The notes beneath the pieces are model-generated. The model was not told where the DNA came from, did no database searches, and was given only the letters and a program-made list of their open reading frames with translations. From Cadophora sp. MPI-SDFR-AT-0126 (lineage: Eukaryota > Ascomycota > Leotiomycetes > Helotiales > Ploettnerulaceae), in NCBI GenBank assembly GCA_020747065.1, contig JAGMVK010000018.1:496001-560000 (forward strand): DNA of 64,000 nt, given 5' to 3'. Shown one piece after another: positions 21,851 through 34,565 of the stretch; the stretch's first letter is position 1; each line of letters opens with the position of its first letter. The translations under genes were made by a program, and so were the position numbers.

Positions 21851-24069
21851 TTTGAATGTTAAGGTGGTTGATCTTCGAGGAGGATTTAAAGAATGCGTAA
21901 ATATACAAAAGGAAAGGCTGAAGAAGCCGTGGAAGTGAGTGATGGGAGCGCAAATTTTTGCTGGCAAACCTGCTGAATTTATACTCTCCCTTTCTCTATC
22001 TATATGACTCCTCTTTCAGTGAGCTGTCAATTGCGGTGGTTTCCGAGACACAAACAGAGTTATAGTAAGCCAATGGGCTTGGCCTGGGAGAGGAGTTTGC
22101 AAAAGGTTTCAATTACGGAAATTCTCCCTCAGTAAAATTTCCGAGGAACTTTATTCCTTTTCTGACTTAAACTGTCATGTGCTCGTTTATTTTTCATCTA
22201 TTTATCGGTACAGAGTTGAACCTCCGAGACACGCAAATGAGCTACTCACAAATCTCACGTTGCAATCTCAAGTAAGTTTAGGAATTTCCTACTCACCCAT
22301 ACTTGGAAATTAAACTTAACGTTGGGATAGGAAATAACCATCTGAGACAAGTCTTTTACCACGTCTCCTCGTACTACAAGTGGTTATCCACTCTTCTGCA
22401 AAATTACCATAATCTGTATCTTCATACAGATGAGAATCATAGAATCTCATTACTCCTGCGCATTATTAGGATTTCGTGCCATTCAGATATGAATCTCTGG
22501 AAGTTAGAGTCGAGCAACGAATCAAATCAAAGTTAAGTTTCCTGAGCCAGTCAGACTTCCTCTTTCATGGCAAAACCTCTGAATATCACACAGGTTGTGC
22601 TCGCAGCTGAGCTGAATAAATGTCAACCGAGTACCCTTGCAAAATTTCGCTGACGCCCGACAAGGTTTGGTGAAACCTACTTTGAATGATACGGAAAGCT
22701 ATTTCACTGTTGCCTTGCCGCCTTATTGTAAAAACTCACAATTGGCGAAAATAACCGGCGAGGCCGATCTCAAAGCCCCAACAGCAGTCGGAAACGCCCA
22801 ATTCGGGGATAGAATGCGTACTGCAGCCGAAGAGAGGGAGGAAGGAAGTAAGAAAAGAAGAAAGGAGTATGAAGAACAAGGCTGGGCAAGAACCTCGTAC
22901 TCATTCAAGGATGGTCACATTTGACTTCCAATCAAGTTTTTTTTTTCGTACCCTACCTGTCATTTGACCTCCATCAAACATAAATCTCCACTAGATTTTC
23001 CATCTCGTCCCGTATCCCGGATCCTCGGATATGAGTTTAACCTTAAGCCTCCACGCAATGGCCTTGCCTATCATAACCCTCCCTATAAGCAGTTTCCCTG
23101 GGGTCATCGTTTCCGTTCGGACCTGATGGAGTCATCGCCAGCATAATCGCCATTACGAAGTTACCGGCATCGAGATCCCTACACCTTGCGTTCCCTCATC
23201 GAGCGACTCGGAAAAAAAAAGCCCATGAACCGTCTCGCCGTACAAGGTAGGAAACTGTGGTGCATGTGCCTGAGTCTCCAATTTTCCTCATCCAGAGGCA
23301 AGAGCGCTTCGAGCTTGTGACTAACCAGACTTCCTTATTTCATAAAGAAGACATTTCGTATTTCAACAGTTGGGACAATAGAACGCGCCGTAGATGCGGC
23401 GATATCTAAAATCTCCAGTAACTTTCAAATTCAAACTCAAAAGCAGAAATGAAAAGCAAAATACTTACCTTCGAGATGACCCCCAAGTGCTCGAAAAGCC
23501 GTGATAGCTTGAATATTCCAGGCCGTTCTTTAGGCCGTTCTTTATACTCTCATTTTCACTCTCTCTTTCCTTCCTGCCTATTTCCGATTACTTATTCCTC
23601 AACAGCCGCTGTGGGAATAGATGGGATGTTAGTAGGGAAGATAGAGAGGACAAGGTCAGTTTTGAACGCTAACCCCCGGCCAAGTCTTAGAATTAGCTCA
23701 CTTCAGGTAGAAATCACCAGTTTTCGCACCTCTTGGGCTTCATTCTAGTAAGAAACAACGACTTTTATGTTCGTTTATTTATATATGCCAAAAGCTTCTA
23801 GTACATATAAACAGTCTCCTCGCCGCATCTGCCAGGTCGACCAGGTGTGATATTGTGTGAGGAAGCAGCAAGAGGCATATGAGGGCCAGTGCATCAGAGA
23901 GAGCCTCGCTCGTCAGTCAGCTAGCCATTAGAATTAACGAATACTCCTTTATCCCATCCATAGATATGCATGCCCAGTACGCCTTTTGCCCCATTGCCAT
24001 TCCGTTCCGTTCCATGCTTTTCCACCTCCACTATCCCTTTCCGTAATATACAATCCATCGTACATCTAC
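21851..24069. other. 2.2 kb intergenic region
   Basis: No supported gene. A 96-codon plus frame at 22637-22924 (no ATG at its start) ends in a polar, charged stretch with some coding character. A 13-base direct repeat (unit GGCCGTTCTTTA) lies at about 23520-23545. On the minus strand a short frame near 23465-23525 ends in a GTAAGT donor and could be an orphan exon or relic. Otherwise I see nothing. Confidence 0.35.
21978..21983 (-). promoter_or_regulatory. TATAAA element of the small cysteine-rich protein gene
   Basis: TATAAA on the minus strand, 128-133 bases above the ATG at 21850, at a plausible distance for a highly inducible fungal gene. Inferred from sequence and position only. Confidence 0.45.
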
Positions 24070-27000
24070 CTAGTCATCAAGGAGTTGGCCCAGAATCAAA
24101 CTCTGAATCATCGTTTCATCAGTGATGATTCTGACTTTCTTCGGCGCAGGCGGATCATCCACAACTATAGATCCTCTCTTACGCTTTCGCGATGCACTGC
24201 TCGATACAGTTGGAGTACCAAAGATTGCTTCTGCCGCAGATTTTTCGTGGGTATCGACGTATAGCAGATCCCACCCCTCCTCTTCGAGGAGCTTCTTTCG
24301 TGCATCCTGGTAATCGACAACTTGGCTTATGCGTGCCGGACCCAGCGCGTGCGCCAGGAATGTGTATGCCTTCCGTTTCTCAGAGCCTTTGCCCTTGCCA
24401 GTGACGAGAAGGACCGATTTCCCTTCGAGTAACTTCCCTCTACTTGCAAAGGTGTCCTCGAGCTTGGCGCTCTGTGCCGGATATGGCTGAAGCACTCGAC
24501 TTTTGTGTGCATTGCCAAGAATGGAGGACTGCCCAGCACAGAGAAGATAAGGTGACCAATCGACGGTAGTATTTTTTGCAACACAAGTAGTGATCCAGTG
24601 GCCTGATATACAAGGAAGACCCAAGGCGAGGGCTTGCATGTACTTTGCTTTCCTCGAATGCTCGTCTGCAATCAAGGCCACAAAGCGTACGGACTTAGCT
24701 GAAGGTGAAAGTGAGAGTTCTTCATTTTTGTCAACTTTCGTCGAGTCAAATAAGCTGTCGAAGCCATCTGGGAGAATGCGGCCTCCTTGTTCGAATATCG
24801 CCTTTGTGACTTCATCTTTTTCACGCTCGTGAGCGACATAGCTAACGGCAAAGGTCATTTCCTTGAAAAGGCCGCTCATTGCTTTCGGGGTCGCGGCAGC
24901 TGTTGGAGACGACAATGCCAAGGGATCTGGACTCAAATCTTTCCCCTGCGACTGCCGCTTCGATGTTCTTGTTGGCTGGATACTATCATCTTGGACGACA
25001 GTAACTCCGGATTTTCGTTTGCCCGTGCGTTTGCTCACAGCGGCGAATGAAGCTGAGGGCGGGTTAGGAATCGCAAGTGGAGTCAGCTGTTTCGAATTTG
25101 TTGCCTTTCGCACCGGGGTCGAATGGGAAGGAGCAGTTGCCTTTGGTACTGGTATCAATTTCGAAACGGGGGAGGATTGCAGCGGATTTGTAGAGGCTGA
25201 CACATCGAGCGAGCGTCTGAGGTTGCGTGATGGGCCTTTGAGCTTGCTGTATGTTCTCAAAATACGCTTCGGGGTTTGATTCGGGGGCTCATTTGGGAGA
25301 GACGAGGTTGAGGCGGTAGCAACCTCATTCTTCTGAAGCTGATTTCGTGTTACATCAGCAGGTGTAGGAGTGACTGACGTAGTAGGAGTGGCATTCAGAG
25401 CTGAGCCGGGGTGAGACCCGGTATCGACATTGCCGTTTGGCGCATCTGTCGGTAGATCGCTCCTGTGATCAGGTGCCTCATCCCTGGCTATCTCGTTGTC
25501 TCTTGGCTCCTCTGATGGCTCGTCATGGAGACTAACTTCAGCGGCAACCTCTTCCAGAATTGCTGAACTGGGTGGACTGGAAAGGGCGGACGAGGTGACA
25601 CTGAGTACTGGATTGACAATTGGACTACCACTACCACTACCAGAAGCCATGGATGCTTTTGGTGTCTTCCCGAAGCTTCGTATTCCCGTTGGGGGCCTGG
25701 GCGAAGTTCTTATCTGCATTGCATTTTCAAATTCCAGGTCTTGTGTAAAACCTGGAAAGTTCTCTGGCAATTCCTCACTTGCTCCAAAAGAAATGGAAGC
25801 GATCTCTCCCATCGGGCGGAGACGATCTTCTGGTGGAGATGTTTCGGGGACAGTATCAACGACATCCGATTGTAATCTACTACCCGGTGTGCGCACTCCT
25901 AGATTTGACGACATCTCTTGTAAGGGGAGACTCGGTTCTGGATCTGGATCCGGATCTGGCTCAAGATTTGACGAATTGGTGTTCTGAGTGGCATCCGCGT
26001 CCGCCTGTTGTCCCACTTCTTCTCTAGCTTTCCTTGGATCTGACACCGATGGATCTGTCGCTTCCTGTTGCTGCTTCGAAGAGTCAGGTTGTTCGGGTTC
26101 TGGGGCCTCAATCTCGGCAGCTTGAGAGTCAACGATCACATCGTCTTGTTGCGTGTCTCGAGCATCTTGACCAGTACATTGAGTGATGTAGTCGTCCTGA
26201 AAACTTCGGCGTCGACCCGTTGAGGGAACTTCTATAGCGGCAGTGCTTGACGGGGGTGCAGAAGATCGTGGATTCGTTGACGGCGTCCTCTTCCGTAATC
26301 CAACCTTAGCTAGCTCTCTTTGAATCTGTAATTCTCTCTCCGTCTTCCGATTGCGATTTCGCGGTGTTTCCATATCAGAATCATCCCCCGACGATTCAAA
26401 GTCAGGTTCGATTGTTCGCCTCCTCTTCTCCTGGCTTTCCTGCATTGAAACGTACGGCCGAGGTTCTGGGTTGGTCCAGGCACTCCTACCGCTTGGTCCA
26501 GTATCGAAGGATTGTGCATTTCTGGAAGACTGGGATCGACCAAGCAGGTCACGTACTGATGACTGTAGCGGAGTAGCATCGTTAATTTCTGACTCGGGCT
26601 CGGGTGGCCCTCTGCGTAAGGGAGACGAGAGCATAGACACCCGACGTTTGGGAGGTGAGCTGAAATCATTATAGACGTTAGGCGAAGGTCTAGAAGACGT
26701 AGGCGTTGCTACCATATGCCGAGCAATCGAAGAAGGTTGTGTAGCACCGAACAACTCGAAGCCCTTCATGACGCTACCTTTTTGCTGAAATGGGTTGACC
26801 GGAGGTGCTGGAGTTTTGGGTTCAAACGAGCTATAACTCGGTTGTGCAGCTGGCATTGGCATTGCATACGCTCCATCTTGCGATTGTTCCAATGGCTCTT
26901 CTTCTATGGGCTCGGTGTCGAAGCCCAAATGAATGTGGCCTGTGTCGTTCTCTTGATATGTGTACGCCGTAGATGCAGATGCATGTTTAGGGTCGTGGAC

Positions 27001-27712
27001 TGGTGGCTCTGGGCCTTGGTCTTCGCTTTCACTGTCGTCATTAGGTGTCGCAGTGGACGGGCAGTCTTCACGTATGTTCTGCTGAATGTTGAACTGATCG
27101 TAGAGGTATCGAGGGTTTTCTTGGGTCGCAGACATAGAAGATCTCTGGGTGAAATCGTCCATGGCTGTTCGTACTTGGGCCATTTGGTAATTCTTGCCGA
27201 ACTGCGCAGGACGAGCTTCTTCTCCTATGGGCGCAAATGTCCTCAATCTTCCCCTGCTGTCACGTCTGATTTGTAGAGGTCGTAGATTATCGGCAGGTGG
27301 ATGATTTAATTCATCGTCGGCAGTGGTAGGTCGGTCGAGCTGGGCTAAGTTGCCATTTCCATCCGCAGATAAATCCACAATCACATCGGGGTCCCCATCA
27401 GCACCGATTCCAACTTCAAGCTGCGACTCGTGCTGCTCCTGTTTCTCGACTGGCCGTTGAGGAAATGTTGGAACCGCGACTTGACGGTTGGAAGACGCGA
27501 CTTGATTATGGTTATCTGAGGCGCGGTTCGGGCTGCTGCTCTAGAGAAGGTTAGCCTGCAGGATCCTGGACCTGGTCGATGGGTGCCTGCAGATCACTCA
27601 CCAACAACGCCTCCAATTCAGAGTTCAGAGCCCTGCACTGCTGGGTATCCCACTCCTCTGTCTCACCTTCTATGGCCGCCTTCTCCGCTGCCTGAACACT
27701 TTTGTGTGGCAT
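24070..27712 (-). CDS. Tandem-BRCT DNA-damage checkpoint protein, Rad9/Crb2-like
   Basis: Two exons, 27712-27602 and 27540-24070, joined across a 61-bp intron, give 1193 aa. Most of the chain (residues 1 to about 900) is low-complexity, rich in Ser, Pro, Asp and Glu, with many SQ/TQ sites (for example S-A-T-Q-E, L-E-Q-S-Q-D, F-G-A-T-Q, S-M-Q-E-S-Q) expected of ATM/ATR targets. The C-terminus holds two BRCT repeats. The first, at about 924-1035, has F-A-V-S-Y-V, G-G-R-I-L and the hallmark G-H-W-I-T-T-C; the second is at about 1060-1160 (V-L-L-V-T-G and G-W-D-L-L-Y-V-D). The overall plan matches the checkpoint mediators Rad9 (yeast), Crb2 (fission yeast) and 53BP1, which dock on damaged chromatin and activate the effector kinase. 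I do not see the Tudor module expected before the BRCTs, so another BRCT scaffold remains possible. Nuclear role inferred. Divergent from the AAA gene. Confidence 0.75.
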
Positions 27713-28496
27713 GTTGACATCGTCGCTGATGCGAACGTCTGTGGAGGTGGAGGGAGACAAGATAAGAGCAGGCAGGTGAGTTCGCGACAAAGAAATAGAG
27801 GGGCAGAAGTGGCAAGTCGCGTTGAACGCGAAAAATGGAAGGAGCAAGCCAGCTTAAAGAGGTTAGCGCAGACAATTTCAGGTGATTCACTAGCCCGCAT
27901 ACGGTAGCACTTCCTTCACCACTCCCGGATCTTTGCCGACAATCACTTCACTCACCAAACCTCTCGCTCGCTCCATCATCGCTCACATGTTGTCAGCTTC
28001 AACCCGCAATGGCTCGATCCACTCACAATTCAAGACTGCTGCTGGTCAGTTTTCACGTAAGGTTGGGGGGCCTCACCTCTCCGTCTGGATCTGATTCATG
28101 TAATCGTGGGGCTCAGCGAGGCAGACATCGGTAGTGTCCAGCATCGACAACGAAGGATCCGGGAGCCTGATATGTCAACATGATACATACTCGTTCCTCG
28201 TACCAGTTACCTCAGTTACCTGCATGTGGCGAGCCTCCTGATTCGAGTGAAGATGGTGGTAGCCTCCTTATCTCGAGCGAATATGAGGCACATAATCCAT
28301 GGGTCCTGTTGATTTGTCGAGACCAACTCGGTGACTCAATCGGTGGCAGTAGCTAGCCTTGTTGACTGCCTAAATCTCAACAGAACTTGGAGATGTCAAT
28401 TCAAAGACTCTACTTTCATACATAAGATAGTGACTTCCTCCCACCAGCCGTCCTAATTCTCTTTCAAGCATTCTCATTTATTTGGCATCAATCACA
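27713..28496. promoter_or_regulatory. Shared divergent promoter of the BRCT and AAA genes
   Basis: 784 bases between two ATGs pointing apart. The minus side continues open with no stop for about 45 codons above 27712, so an earlier start cannot be fully excluded, but that part reads as UTR. Two near-copies of a GCCTCCT-containing stretch lie at 28230-28270. No TATA box is seen. Confidence 0.4.
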
Positions 28497-30634
28497 ATGG
28501 CGCCAACACTTGAGCAAAACACCGCCGTTGAGGGGTCAATCCCCCATGCAGACGACACCAAAGCTGTTTCCAATGGCGTCAATGGAGAAACAGCTTCTGT
28601 AAAGGATATAGTTCCCAAGCTCGGCATGAAATGTGATCTTAAAAATCTCTATCAAAAGGAAGACGAGCGAGGCCGAACTTCGTGGACCGACAAGTATCCA
28701 GAAGACCTGGATGAGGCAGCAGAGAACGAAATTACAGCTCGCTATGCCATTCTCGTGCGCAACAAGAAGAGTTTCGATTCTCGTAAGAAGCTTGAGATTG
28801 ATAGCATTGTCATTCAATCTCCTCTTCTCAAGCAAGTTTTGACCAAGGTCCTGAAGGATTATCCTGGTATGTCTTCTCCATTCCGACTTGAAGCTATATA
28901 GGCATACTTATCATCATTACAGGCGTCACGCCAACCTTGAATCGCCTCATCTTCCAAGCACCATTTAACCCTTTCGTTCACCGCTGGACCCAACTTACCA
29001 CCGCACTCGAAGAGCAAGAAGAAGGCGAGACTAAGGACCACGTCCATCTCCTACACACAGTCCTGGAAGCCGAATTGAGGGACACTATCGCTGCAAAAGC
29101 AGACTATATCAAGAACAAAGTCATCACCTTCGAGCATCTCTGGACTATCTTTCAACCAGGTACTACATTGTACAGCAATGAGTGGGATCGTCACTGTGGC
29201 AGCAAGTTCTCCAACGGCAGTTACTACGAACATCCCAAATATGGTCCTTGTTACGGAGTCAATGCACAAAAGGTTGACTGGGATGGCGATAAGTTTGGAT
29301 ATGCTAGTAACCAACATATCATCTTGGCCTTTGCTGGCACCCGACCAATCGCCTCCCTCGACGCTTTTCCTTTGAGCTTCCACCCTGACCAGAAGAAGAT
29401 CAAAGCACAGCTGTTGAAACGTGGAAAATTGTTCGAGCATTACCATGGCTACCACTATAAAGCCTACAAGGCATTTGCTATCGGTAAAGACATGTGTGGT
29501 AACGACATCAAAGTGACGGTCGACAGTCGTGTCATCATGTAAGACACCCCTCTCCATCAGTGCGAAGTCAAGCTAACATAACTCAGTGATACGTTCGCCT
29601 ACGGCAAATTCAACCCTAACAGCCTCAAGCATCTCTCACCTCTCAAGATCAAAAGTAAGGCAATCGTCGAAACAGACTCCGATGATGAGGACGGCGATGA
29701 GTCAGAATACGAGTACTCCGGCTCCGACGATGACACCTTCACTCCCACGGCAATCGCCAATACCAACCCCATCGACGTCAAACGCACACCCCTCACCGAC
29801 GAGCAACTCATCCACTGCAGCTCCCTCCTCAAAGGCTACACCCTGAAGACCAAACGCTGGCTCTCCTTCTTCGTCGACTCCATCCTCTCTATCCAATTCA
29901 ACGATCAAGCTTTCTCCTCCCTCGTCCTCCCCCCTTCTCAAAAAGAACTGATCCTCGCCTTCGCCTCCTCACAAGTCCTCCACTCCCAGAAATTCGACGA
30001 CGTGATCTCCGGCAAAGGCCGCGGCATCATCATGCTCCTCTCGGGCGGCCCAGGAATAGGCAAGACATTGACCGCCGAGTCGGTAGCCGAAAACATGAAA
30101 GTCCCTCTTTACATGATGTCCGCCGGCGATCTCGGTATCAAGTCCTCCGAAGTCGAGGCCAGTCTGACTACGATCCTCGAAATGGTCGCAAAATGGAACG
30201 CCGTCCTCTTGCTCGACGAATGCGACGTCTTTCTTGAAGCGCGCTCTGCCCACGATCTCGAGCGCAACAAAATCGTCTCCATCTTCCTGCGCACACTCGA
30301 ATACTACGAAGGCATTCTCTTCCTGACTACCAACAGGGTCAAGAACATGGATCCAGCTTTCCAGTCGCGGATTCATATCAGTATGGAGTATCCGGGCTTA
30401 GATAAGGGTAGTCGCATGCAAGTGTGGAAGAACTTCCTCGCCAGAGGAGTGGAACATGAGATTGGTGAGGGGGAGGTGGAGAGTCTGGCCGAGGTGGAGA
30501 TTAATGGGAGACAGATCAAGAATGTGCTGAAAACGGGACAGCTGTTGGCTTGTCATCAGGGGGTTAAGTTGAGGTATGAGCATTTGAAGACGGTACTGGA
30601 TGTGGAGAAGCATTCGGGTGTTGAGATGGGTTGA
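28497..30634 (+). CDS. AAA-family ATPase (fungal DUF7025-type)
   Basis: Three exons, 28497-28866, 28923-29538 and 29587-30634, give 677 aa. The upstream extension of the frame lacks an ATG, so ATG 28497 is used. The N-terminal half matches the fungal-specific region that precedes the AAA module in this family (L-I-F-Q-A-P-F-N-P, H-L-W-T-I-F-Q-P-G, D-G-D-K-F-G-Y). A very acidic insert (about residues 350-377) follows. The AAA domain has Walker A G-G-P-G-I-G-K-T at residues 482-489, Walker B L-L-L-D-E-C-D-V near 540, sensor 1 F-L-T-T-N-R-V and an Arg-finger-like S-R-I-H-I. All catalytic elements look intact, so it should hydrolyse ATP, probably as a hexameric remodelling machine. The client is unknown. 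Many fungal genomes hold large families of these proteins without an assigned role. Confidence 0.92.
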
Positions 30635-31940
30635 GCCAGGTGGCTGCCTTTGAACTTCGTGCCCTCCCTTGCGAAGATAGCCATCTTCCTTTTTTATCAT
30701 TATTTCTTTTCCTTACAACCATGTTCTGTCCGTCTGCTTCTATCCATCGCTTAGCAAATTGCTTTGGGCCAGGAGTTCGTCACAGGTCTTGCCAAATACG
30801 TTCATGGCGCAGTAGACAGCAAGCGCCAAATTGCTTAGCTCTAGTTGTCCATCTAGCAATAGCATACGCATACAACGAATTTTTGACAGCATATTATAAT
30901 ATTTACTGGCCAATATCGTAAGAACTTTCTTGTGAATGACTCCATGGCACTCAATAGATGCCCATTAATATCTGAGATTGCTGCTTTCATTTACAACTCC
31001 AAACGGCGATGAGTGAATTTATCAAGACATCCATCTTGACAACAGCCCCCGCCTCCCCTTCTCCTCTCATTTCCCTACAGACTCCATTCTTCTCTTTTCC
31101 TCAAAGAAGTCATCCAAAGCATAGCGACAATTCTTAACCTGCACAGTTGTCCCAGATATCTCCCCCAAGAACACTATTCATTCATTTGATTTCATTCAAT
31201 ACCCTTCTCCCCTGAATACCCACAATCGTGGAGTACTGACCAGCAAAGATATAAGTGCCAATGTTGGGTTCAATACCACCCGTTGGTGCAGGGTCACTGG
31301 ATCTCGCTCTCGGTTCCAGGCGTCTATTTACCCCGCACTTAACAGAAAGGACCTGTACCAAGCCCTGAAGAGACTACTCAACGTTGCCAAAAGAAGAATC
31401 ATCGGTAGCTTAAGTTGTATGCGTAGGAAATTTGCGATCACTCTCCAAGGATGGCCGACCGTCTGGATTTTCGAAACGTCTTCTCGACCGATGTGTGGAA
31501 TACTCAGGAGCGATCAGGAGAATGATAGAGACATTTATTTGGATTCCCTGATACTTGAGAACATGATGATCTTGTTTTTCGTAGAACAGGATCAGACTCT
31601 CGTGCTGCTGAGAGGATCAAAGGTACGCTCTATTATGGCACATTGGGGGCTATTTTGTAGCCTTCGCATAGGGCTCCTGCCAACATGTGTCTTACGTATT
31701 GAGTGTTGGGTGGAGAAGAATAAGCGAGACGGACACATGGTAAACAAAACATGAAGCCGATCGCAACTAGTGAATAAACATCCTAGAAGGAAGTCCCGCT
31801 TTGCTCGAAATAGATCTTCCTTTCCACTAGGTATCTTTCGTCTCTGTGGTATTGGTTGTAAGATTTGTGTTCAATATAAGTCTCGGATATTTTTCTCTGT
31901 ATTATAAAAGTAAACAGAGCACCACCAATCCATTTCTGCC
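30635..31940. other. 1.3 kb intergenic, convergent gene ends
   Basis: It lies between the stops of the AAA gene and the LysM/CBM18 gene. The 111-codon plus frame at 31419-31754 and a 96-codon one at 30631-30921 lack ATG context or motif. The region near 30840-30930 is AT-rich. I see no gene, but it is long for a convergent gap and could hold a relic. Confidence 0.35.
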
Positions 31941-33398
31941 CTACGAACAAGCCCCGAAATCAGGATTACAATCATTGCTCGCAAGACAATGACCATCAGT
32001 ATTCCCACACCATCCATACGCACTACAGCAATTTCCAAACTCAGACCCCAAGCACGTATACCCGGAAACACCAGCACACGTTCCATCAGTTGAAACAGTC
32101 GCGTCGGGGCCGGTGCCTGTGCCAGTACATGTCCCAAAAGGAGTCTGGCAGCCAGTAGCGCAGTGGTCAACGGTATTGCCACAGTATCCGTATTGACTGC
32201 AGCAGTTCCCGAATGCAGAGCCTGTGCAGCTGTACCCGGTGGTGCCACCGCATGATCCGTCGGGAGATGTGTTGGAGCCGCTGGGGACGCATGTCCCAAA
32301 GGCGGTTTGGCATCCGGCATCACAGTCTATTGCAAGTCAGTAAGTTGAGGGTATTTGAGATTGGATTCGGAGTACTTACAAGCAGATGTGCTGCCACAGT
32401 AGCCTGAAGAGCTACAGCATGAACCGAAAGCGCTCCCTTCACAGGTTGCACGGACAGGTGATAGCGCACCACAAGTTCCGTCGCTGCTTACTGGTGCAGC
32501 GGTTGGAGTTGGCTTGGCAGTCGAGGAGGAAGTCGTGGAGGTCTTTGTTGTGACAACTGACGAAGACGTAGAAGTAGAAACCCTCGTCGACGTTCCGCTG
32601 CTGGTGCTGCTGGTGGTTGTCGTTGTCGTCTCATTAAGTTCCCCAAACACAGCCTGATAAATACTGATGAACCCCGTCCCACCACATGTCTGATTTGTAT
32701 TTCCCGCACAGGTAATATTGCATTTCTTGTTGATCTCATCGGTCATATCATTGCGAACAAAGTCGCCGCACAAACACTGACTGCCAGACGATATACCTGC
32801 AAAGACGTAATTGGTGTCTTTCACACTATAGCATGCGCTCCCACACTTGGAAGGAGAAATGTCGGAGATGGTTGAGGCGCTGTAATCAAGAGTGGGAAAA
32901 TCGGATTCTCCTACTGGCCAGCATCCAATTGATGACCATGAGCTGGGACTGGGTTTTGCGGTGGCAGTAGGTGCGGTCGTTGAAGTTTTGGTGGTGGTGG
33001 TTGAGGGTATTGGAAATTCGGACTCTACCCAACTGCAATAGGACGTGTAGAGCTCCCAGCCTTCGCACTTCATGAAAGTCAGTCATGTTTTCCGAATACC
33101 TCAAATATTGATTCTCGAACTCAAGAAAGGCCTGTTTTGAGAGCGAGAGTTGCAGACGTCATGAGAATAGTAAATAGAAAGAGTTACATACGTCAAGAGA
33201 AATCGAGGGGTTCCAACGCGTGAAGTTTGCAGGCGATATACCCAGAGTATCTCTGATCTCCGTGCAGCCATAATCACCAGAGTTGTCGTACCAACTTGAA
33301 CAAGTACTAATGGTATCCAGGTGATATCGATATGTCTGGGCGACTGCTCTCGAGGAGAGGTAAACCACCACTGCCAACAAAGGCAACCGAAAATGCAT
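31941..33398 (-). CDS. Secreted LysM-WSC-3xCBM18 chitin-binding protein
   Basis: Three exons, 33398-33192, 33067-32380 and 32326-31941, give 426 aa. There is a signal peptide at residues 1-20 (core LLAVVVYLSS). A LysM domain covers about 21-85 and ends W-N-P-S-I..C. A WSC domain covers about 112-209 (S-I-G-C-W to F-I-S-I-Y), with C-L-C-G in the core. A Ser/Thr-rich linker (about 214-260) follows, then three hevein-type CBM18 modules at about 265-311, 320-365 and 379-425, each with the C-C-S-x-x-G-Y/W-C-G signature; the last intron splits the first module. There is no catalytic domain and no GPI signal. LysM and CBM18 bind chitin and its oligomers, and WSC binds wall glucans. The protein could bridge wall polymers, shield hyphal chitin or sequester chitin fragments. 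It sits in a cluster with a chitinase, which supports a role in chitin biology. LysM combined with WSC and several CBM18 in one chain is uncommon. Confidence 0.92.
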
Positions 33399-34565
33399 GT
33401 TGAGACGAGGAGAGGAGAACGAACGACCTGACGACAACCTGTTTGAAGTGACTGAGGGGAACAGCTACAGTTCTCGAGTACGATATGAAGCACTGGGAGC
33501 GAATGTCGATCTTGGAGAGTGTAGGTCTGAGGGAAGGGGTCTCTCAGCGCCGCATGTAAGTCACTCCACCTTCCTGAAAAAGATGTCGGAATTAGATCCC
33601 AATTTTTCTGCGATCCTACTCTACTACAGGTAATTTCTGATATTGGATTTCCAACTAGATCTTCAGACTTACTGAGCCCTGTTTGCCAAGCTTCATCCTT
33701 GTCCCTGCAGCATCGCCACAAGATCCACGGAGATTTTCTGCCAGGGGTTCATCGCCAAGAATTCGACTATCGTTTGTAGCAATGGAGTAGCCTTTTCTGC
33801 ATTTGCTCCGAAAGCGTCAATTGGTCCATTCGTAAAGCTCTTTTTTTCGTCTGATATTCATGTCAAGGGGTGGGGTGCTTCGTCAGGGTTGTCGCTGTCG
33901 TTGATTTAGAGAAATGGAGCCGACTCTTCTCGGAATGCCCCGGAAGCTCCAATTCGTCCTCCCGTAATCTTGCTCCCCATCTGGCCCAATCCACAGTTGA
34001 TCCTAAAGGGTCCTTTTGCAGATTTTGAGGCATCAATCTGAAAAATCGATCGATGCATGGCATGAGATGAACGCTGTGGGGCAAAGAAACGAGTTGCGCC
34101 GGACGCTAAGAACGTCGCGCTAAGCGAACCCCTTTATTTTGGCCGAGATCAAGCGAAGCCTTCCTTCCCGCCTGCCAAGACATGCAAGCATAATCCACCC
34201 ATGTGCATACTAAATGTTACCGTAAAGACTGTCCGGAGGCACAGCAAACTCTGTGAAATGTTGACAAGAAAGATTTGCCGAGGTCCTTTGAAAAGCTGAA
34301 AATTCAGTATCGACATCCCTGTACTGTGCCATCAGGTCTAGATTGAGGAAGTGGAGGGAACCTAGGACAGGTACCCATGACCAGTCATATGCAATATCCT
34401 GGTCTTCAGATTACAAGTCGGGTGAGGCATTCCTCCATTTTTACTGATCCGATATCAAATTGAGCCTTTTGTTGTGGTGGTCCTCCATGTCCAGTACTCT
34501 GTACCTCCTCGAAATTCCTCAACATCACCGCGAGTCGACGGTCTGCTGAACATCTTCGACTCAGA
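33399..34565. promoter_or_regulatory. Shared divergent region of the chitin cluster
   Basis: 1167 bases between the ATGs of the LysM-WSC-CBM18 gene and the 316-aa secreted-protein gene. A minus frame at 33101-33721 merely overlaps the first gene's exon 1 and continues without a motif. The arrangement would allow shared regulation. No defined binding site was identified. Confidence 0.4.

Noticed and set aside
33101..33721. 206-codon minus frame upstream of the LysM gene
   Set aside because: It overlaps exon 1 of that gene in another frame and lacks motifs.
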